A stretch of DNA of 37,500 nt from Chrysomallon squamiferum (lineage: Eukaryota > Mollusca > Gastropoda > Neomphalida > Peltospiridae), in assembly GCA_012295275.1 (NCBI GenBank), contig CM022667.1, positions 16,393,488-16,430,987 on the forward strand, read 5' to 3'. Positions 32,339 through 37,500 of this stretch are shown piece by piece (the first letter of the stretch is position 1; every line of letters starts with the position of its first letter). The position numbers were made by a program, and so were the translations under genes. The notes beneath the pieces are model-generated. The model had not been told where the DNA came from, did no database searches, and saw nothing but the letters and a program-made list of their open reading frames with translations.

Positions 32339-33122
32339 TTATAGTAATAATTCTTTTATCCATTTCCATGATTTATCTATATTGATTATTTGTAGCTTTC
32401 CAAAGGATATTTGAAAATAAGTATGTCATCTTTTAGTTCTAGGAAAATATTGTTCTTAACATATTTGTTAATAAAAATTGAAAGTTTGTTTTGAATACGA
32501 TATTGATTTAGAATGATTTTAAAGCACTGATACATATAATTTCTAAAAAAATGTATTATATTGATATTTGTTCCTTTCATTTGAGCTATTACACGCCTTT
32601 TGAACACTGTTATTCTATAAATTGAAAGAATAATATTAATAAATTCTATTGTACTATTTTCAATTTTGAGATAACATCCAAATATTAATAATCTTTTTAA
32701 TTGTTCTAGAGAAAACCCTGTTTTCTTAAATATATAAATACATATTTCATGAAAGATTGATATTAATTCCTTCAATTCTTCACAATACAAAAATAAATGG
32801 CACAAATCTTCATCAGCCTTCAAACACACTGGACATACACTAGATGAGATTTTGCCATATTTATATAATTTGTTATATGTATATATTATATGATGAACTA
32901 TTCTAAAATCTAAGTCTATAAATTCAGTAAATTTATCACTATAGTGTATCCATTTCCAAACTGGTCTCCAGAATATATTAAAACCAAGCTCATTCCATTT
33001 TTCTTCACAAGTTGGTGCTTTAAAGTTTTTTAAAATTAAAATAGAATAAATTATTTTAGCTGTAAATTTATTGACATTTATCATTTCATTATTCTGAAAC
33101 AAAAATAAATCTTTATTAGAAG
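32339..33122 (-). pseudogene. LINE ORF2 C-terminus with Cys-His motif
   Basis: The continuous block 33102-32386 contains CPVCLKADEDLCHLFLYC, a CX2C..HX4C motif typical of the end of L1/Tx1-type ORF2 proteins. Its stop at 32386 follows a late frame shift; another frame continues KLQIINIDKSWKWIKELLL to a stop at 32339-32341, which I take as the original end. A break also separates it from the preceding block around 33105-33122. Confidence 0.82.
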
Positions 33123-34873
33123 TTAATTTTTAGCATTTCTGTTAATAGCACTTTTCCATTCATCTGGAAGTGATTTCTTAATAACATTGTAAGCTATATA
33201 AATTTGGTTTTTGGATAATTCTGGAGATTTTTCATGAATAATTTCTACAATAGCTGTAAAAGGAAGAAAACCTGGTATTACTTCATAAGCAATATCAGCC
33301 ACTTTGACTATTCCACTTTTTATAAAAGAACTAAATAATAATAATTTGTTTTTATATTTAATGAATGGATTTTGAAAAAAAAGTGGCTGAGACAATATTT
33401 CATCTGTATCAAGTGGGAAATTACGTTCTCCATTATTAACATAGTCCCAAGCTGATAATATTTCAGCATAAAAAGGATTAATAACTTTTAAAGCTTCTTT
33501 ACTGTATACTATTTTAAAAATGTCATAATTTAGATTCATATTCATATATTTTTCAAGAAATATTGACATTGTATATTTCCACACATTTTTAAAATTATTA
33601 TCAAAATATTTCTTTAACATTTTTATTCGAAAAGCCATTTTCTTTAATGAAATATCTTGAATATTTAGTCCACCCGACATTTTATTTCCAATTATTGTTG
33701 AATATTTTATTAAAGATGTTTTCCCTTCCCACATAAATTTACAAAATAATTTATGAATTTCATTTTCTACCCAATTTGGTACATTTATTGTGCTAATGAT
33801 ATACCACAGTCTAGATGTTAATAAAGTATTCCATACTTCAGCTTTTCCGTGCAAAGTAAGTTTCCTTTGACTCCATAAGTTAATTAGATTAGACATTTTA
33901 GCTAATTTATTTTTCCAGTTCAAAGTTTCACATAATAGTTTATTTGGTCCTAAATATATACCTAGAATTTTAACATAGTTTTTATTTATTGATATTGGAA
34001 TGTTAAAGGATAAGTTTTCAATCATGGTTTTACCAAGATAAAGTACTTCTGACTTATCTACATTGACTTTTGCCCCTGTAGCACTACAATACATATTTAT
34101 TGTATTAAAAACATTTTCTACTGACTGAGCATCACAGACAGTTACTGTAGTATCATCTGCATGCTGAAATAATAAAGAATTAAGTTCATTTGTTATCCTA
34201 ATTCCATTCATGCTATGTCTTTTTTAATTAAATTATTTAAGGGTTCAGCTACAATAACATAAAGCATCATTGATATTGGACATCCTTGTCTAACCCCTCT
34301 TGTAATATAAAAAAAGGTGTTAAATGTCCATTAATTTTTACACAACTTTTTTAATATTATTATATAGTATTTTAATCCACTTTATAAAATTATCACCAAA
34401 ATTGAATTTTTTTCAAAACTTTTAAAATAAAACTATGTGATACTCTATCAAATGCTTTCTCTTGATCTATTTTAACTATATACCCTTCTGTATTATTTAA
34501 CTCGACAATATCTATAATATCTCTTACTGACATAATATTGTCAGCAATATCTCTTCCTTTTTTTACACAACAGGTTTGTTCTGATGAAATAATAGTTGAC
34601 ATTACTTGTTTAAGACGATTTGCAAGAACTTTAGCAATAATTTTATAATCTACATTTAAAAGGCTGATAGGTCTGAAATTTTTTAGGTCTGCTTTTATCT
34701 CCTTTTTTCTTGTAAAATAAACTAATTACTCCTTTTTTCATACTGCGTGACAACATTTCTTCTTTCTGAATTGACATAACTACTTTATGAAAGAAATTTT
34801 TAAAATTTTCCCAGAATTTAACATAAAATTCTACTGTTAGACCATCCAAACCAGGTGATTTATTTCTATTCAT
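33123..34873 (-). pseudogene. LINE ORF2 reverse transcriptase domain, frameshifted
   Basis: Reverse transcriptase blocks in order: NKSPGLDGLTVEFYVKFW (34873-34643), a frame break near 34690, then motif A in GYIVKIDQEKAFDRVSHSF (34602-34393), then RGVRQGCPIS (motif B) in a shifted frame around 34290. The palm motif C reads FQHADDT in the 34211-33123 block, where most relatives have YADD. SATGAKVNVDKSEVLYLGK and ILGIYLG follow. The enzyme would copy element RNA into DNA at the nick. The shifts near 34690, 34390 and 34215 prevent a full product. Confidence 0.88.
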
Positions 34874-35118
34874 TTCTTTTTAAAGCTTCAGTTAATTCTT
34901 CAATTGTAATGTCTTTCTCACAGTTTTCACTTTCAGATTCTTTTAGTTTATTTGATATTAAATTTATTATTTCTTCCTGTTTAATAATATCTACATTTTC
35001 TTGCGTAAATAATTTTGAATAAAGTCATAAGCATATTGTAATATATCTTCTGTTTTTCTTGTTAATCCATTTACTGTTTTTAGCTCTTTAATAGAATTTG
35101 ATTCTTGTTTTGATTTTT
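34874..35118 (-). pseudogene. LINE ORF2 linker between endonuclease and reverse transcriptase, broken
   Basis: About 245 bases with no long open frame, lying between endonuclease and reverse transcriptase blocks of the same element. It keeps the AT-rich composition of the flanking ORF2 pieces and is best explained as frameshifted linker coding sequence. Confidence 0.6.
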
Positions 35119-36275
35119 CTAAACTGAGAAAAATGTGGTATTTCTATCCATATCTAGATTCCAATGAGCTTTAGATCTCAAAATAGCACCATTACATTTA
35201 GATCTCTCAATTAATTTTAATTTTTCTTCTAAAATTTGTATGTTACTCAAATCATGATGATTATTTACAGCTAGTTTAGCATATTCTCTTTTCAAAGCAT
35301 TTTGTATATTATAATATTTTTCGTTATCTGATTTTTTTTTTTTTATTGCAAAATTTCTTGCACATGTTTTCATTTTATATTTTAAGTTGTCCCACCAAAC
35401 ACTAGGTTCAGTCTGTAACAAAGGACACTCAGAAGCATTATTAATAACTTCAATAATAGCTTTACAAAAACTTTCATCTTTCAACAATTCATTATTAAAG
35501 ATCCAAATACCTTGACCTCTCTCTACATGAGAAAAATCTATTTTAAGTGATAAAAAATTGTGATCACTAACCGAGGTATAGGATATGTATACATTACTTA
35601 TAAACTGCAATAAATTTCTAGAAATTAAGAATAAATCAATTCTTGACTGTTTTATAGTTTTTTCAACTATTTGAGATCTAGTAAATTGCCTTTTATCTGG
35701 ATTTCTGTGTCGCCAAATATCAACTAAATTATAATTAAAAATAACTGACTGTAATTCATTACTACTTTTCATATTGAAAGTTTTATTATTAATGCCTAAA
35801 TCTAAATTAGGATCTAAAATTTCATTAAAATCTCCTGCCATTATTGTATTTTTTAAATCCACAAATTTACATAATCCTTTAAAAATAAAATTCTTTCTTC
35901 AATATTATTTGGTGCATATACATTTATAAAACTGTATTCTTCTTCATCTATTTTCGTATTAATTTTTAAAATCCTGCCTTCAGTGTCGCAACTATTAAAT
36001 GTAAACTTATAAGGACATTCTTTTGATACCAGTATTGCTACACCCCTTTTTTTTTTTATTTGGACAATTATTATAAAATATATTTCCTTCCCATAAATGT
36101 TTATATCTCTCAATGAAGTCATTATCCCAAAATGTTTCCTGTAGAAAAATAATATTTGCATGTTTACTTTTAAATGTTGCAAAACTGAATTTAATTTCTC
36201 AATATCTCTCAGTCCGTTTACATTTATAGACAAGATCATAGTTAGAAGTAGAAAAATTAGTGAACTATTACCCAT
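35119..36275 (-). pseudogene. LINE ORF2 N-terminus: apurinic-type endonuclease, frameshifted
   Basis: Starts near 36275 (MGNSSLIFLL..). Endonuclease motifs appear in order. VNGLRD has the metal-binding Asn. FLQET, the catalytic Glu, is in a shifted frame around 36140. RGVAILVS, VYAPN and AGDFNEILD follow, then SRIDLFLIS and VSDHNFLSL. Frame breaks occur near 36160, 36050 and 35870. In active elements this domain nicks target DNA to start target-primed reverse transcription. The block ending at 35119 runs into the linker before the reverse transcriptase. Confidence 0.85.
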
Positions 36276-36397
36276 TTTTAAAATATTCTATATCTTGTCT
36301 ATATCCTCCCCCCCATACTCATTCATTACCCTGGCAACACTTTCTCTCACACTTTTCATGTGTGCTGCTTGTCTCTTTTTTTGTTTTCTATTTTCTA

Positions 36398-37449
36398 CCA
36401 AGCTCCACAGTTTTTTTCTTCTGATGGACGCTTGATCAATCTCGTTCGACGCTTTGTTTTACTCTGCTTACTATTTTCTGCTTCGATGGTTCCAGCTTCC
36501 TTGTTAGTAATTTTCACTTTGGTGTTTTTATCAGGGGATTTTCTTGGTTTTCTCCATTTTCTGATTTTTGTTGTTCCTTGTTGATTTCCATTTCTGTTGT
36601 ATTTATCCTCTGGATACTTTCTGCTTCAATTTCTTTTTTTCTCCTTTGATTTTACATTATATTCCATACCATCACTGTCACTGTCGCTGTTTTTTTTGTT
36701 CATCGCTGTCATACTCTGACCAACACTCACATTCATCCTCTTTGTTTCCACACTTTTCACACAGAAATATGTTCGGGCAGTTTCTAGCAAAATGTCTTTT
36801 TGTTTACAGTTATGACACCTTATATTTGGACAGTCTTTCAACAAATGATTATCCGCCATGCAGTTGTAACATACTTTTATTTGATTGTCATGTAAAACAC
36901 GAAAATATTTTATTCCTTCATAAGTCCTAAATTTCATTGAGTATGGTAAACTTTTTATTCCGGGTGGAAATTTCACTCTCACGTATCTTGTTCCATCTGC
37001 AATTTTGTCCCTTTGTATAGCCTTCTATAAATTGGTGATAAAATTTCTATTTCCATTTGTTTCAATTTTTCTTCAATTTCTTCATCTTCAATGTAGGCAG
37101 GCAAGTGCAAAAAGGAAACTACTACAGTTTCAGATTTCAAAATTCTCGCCTTTATTTTTAGACCTTTCAATTCTGTTTCATCAATTTCCGTAATCATTCT
37201 CGCTTGTATAATATCTTCTAGTGTTATTTCATAAGAGTCGGATTCTTTCGGTACGCACGCTTTTATCACATCACCCACCTGGCCACTTACAAAATCTATC
37301 ATGTCGCCTGCTGAAATTTTCTTGTTATCTTCTACATTTACAATCACAGTGCATTCTTTTTTAAAAACATTTTTTCTCATTCCTTCTTTTTTTAAATTCA
37401 TATCTTTCATCTTTTCTTCGTAATTTTCAGATTCTTCCGCCCAAGACAT
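36398..37449 (-). pseudogene. LINE ORF1, zinc-knuckle RNA-binding protein, frameshifted
   Basis: Starts ATG at 37449 (MSWAEESENYEEK..). An acidic, lysine-rich N-terminal half runs to a one-base frame break near 36985-37000. The next frame (36982-36626) carries a CCHC knuckle, CYNCMADNHLLKDC. A second knuckle starts with CHNCKQK but is split by another shift near 36800; its His and last Cys are readable in the next frame. A very basic C-terminal tail is readable in a further frame, ending at a TAG near 36398. ORF1 proteins of this kind bind the element RNA and form the particle used for retrotransposition. Total length would be about 350 residues. Confidence 0.8.
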
Positions 37450-37500
37450 AATACTTAGTTTACAACGAAACCTTTCCGAAGTGAGAGCCGATGTGTGGTC

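Larger units (their letters stand above)
32240..37500 (-). mobile_element. Decayed LINE retrotransposon, L1/Tx1-like, 5' end beyond window
   Basis: A non-LTR retrotransposon read right to left. ORF1 (about 37449-36398) has zinc knuckles, and ORF2 (about 36275-32339) has an endonuclease, reverse transcriptase and C-terminal Cys-His motif. The downstream end carries a short 3' region and TGAG/TGTG repeats (revcomp of about 32255-32295) that may be its microsatellite-like tail. The wording of the motifs (VNGLRD, GDFNEILD, RQFT, SRIDLFL, SPGLDGL, HADDT) fits the Tx1 branch of L1-type LINEs by recollection. At least seven frame breaks and a changed catalytic box show it is inactive. Exact ends and target-site duplication were not found. 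Confidence 0.88.

Noticed and set aside
36160-36930. Plus-strand ORFs of 74-120 codons
   Set aside because: They are antisense shadows of the LINE ORF1/ORF2 coding sequence.

Overview
This window is eukaryotic nuclear DNA from an invertebrate animal. It has spliced genes with GT/AG introns, an AT-rich background, very dense microsatellites, and a decayed non-LTR retrotransposon. The carbonic anhydrase looks like an invertebrate cytosolic enzyme, and the LINE looks like the Tx1 branch of the L1 group. Together with long (TC)n/(GA)n, (ATGT)n, (AAT)n and (TA)n tracts, this suggests a lophotrochozoan, most likely a mollusc and possibly a cephalopod. No sequence feature proves the species.

Layout. 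(1) 1-3130, plus strand: the 3' half of a small multi-pass membrane protein gene of the TMEM42 (EamA/DMT-like) family. Two exons are clear (627-773 and 2993-3130) and a 21-base stub of the preceding exon lies at the left edge. (2) 3131-13561: intergenic, with microsatellites and copies of two dispersed repeat families but no convincing gene. (3) 13562-29388, plus strand: a complete alpha-carbonic anhydrase gene of seven coding exons. The first exon (13775-13802) holds only 28 coding bases and is separated from exon 2 by a 12.9-kb intron full of repeats. The joined reading frame is 258 codons, and all zinc-binding and catalytic residues are present. A perfect 16-base palindrome containing GTCACGTGAC lies about 100 bases upstream of the start codon. 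(4) 29389-32230: 3' UTR and intergenic sequence, with a tRNA-like SINE fragment at about 31098-31270. (5) About 32240-37500, minus strand: a long, 5'-incomplete (cut by the window edge), frameshifted LINE. It has a zinc-knuckle ORF1 and an ORF2 with apurinic endonuclease, reverse transcriptase and a C-terminal cysteine-histidine motif.

The two host genes are unrelated and do not form an operon. The observations most worth a second look are the CLEAR/E-box palindrome in front of the carbonic anhydrase; a cysteine pair in that enzyme at positions typical of secreted isoforms despite no signal peptide; an inverted pair of interspersed repeats (10281-10450 and 12943-13112) that both keep a layered hairpin; a 42-base minisatellite (4 copies); a degenerate GTATA array ending just before exon 2; and an orphan coding-like ORF on the minus strand at 16611-16853. 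I saw no evidence for a wholly new multi-gene system.
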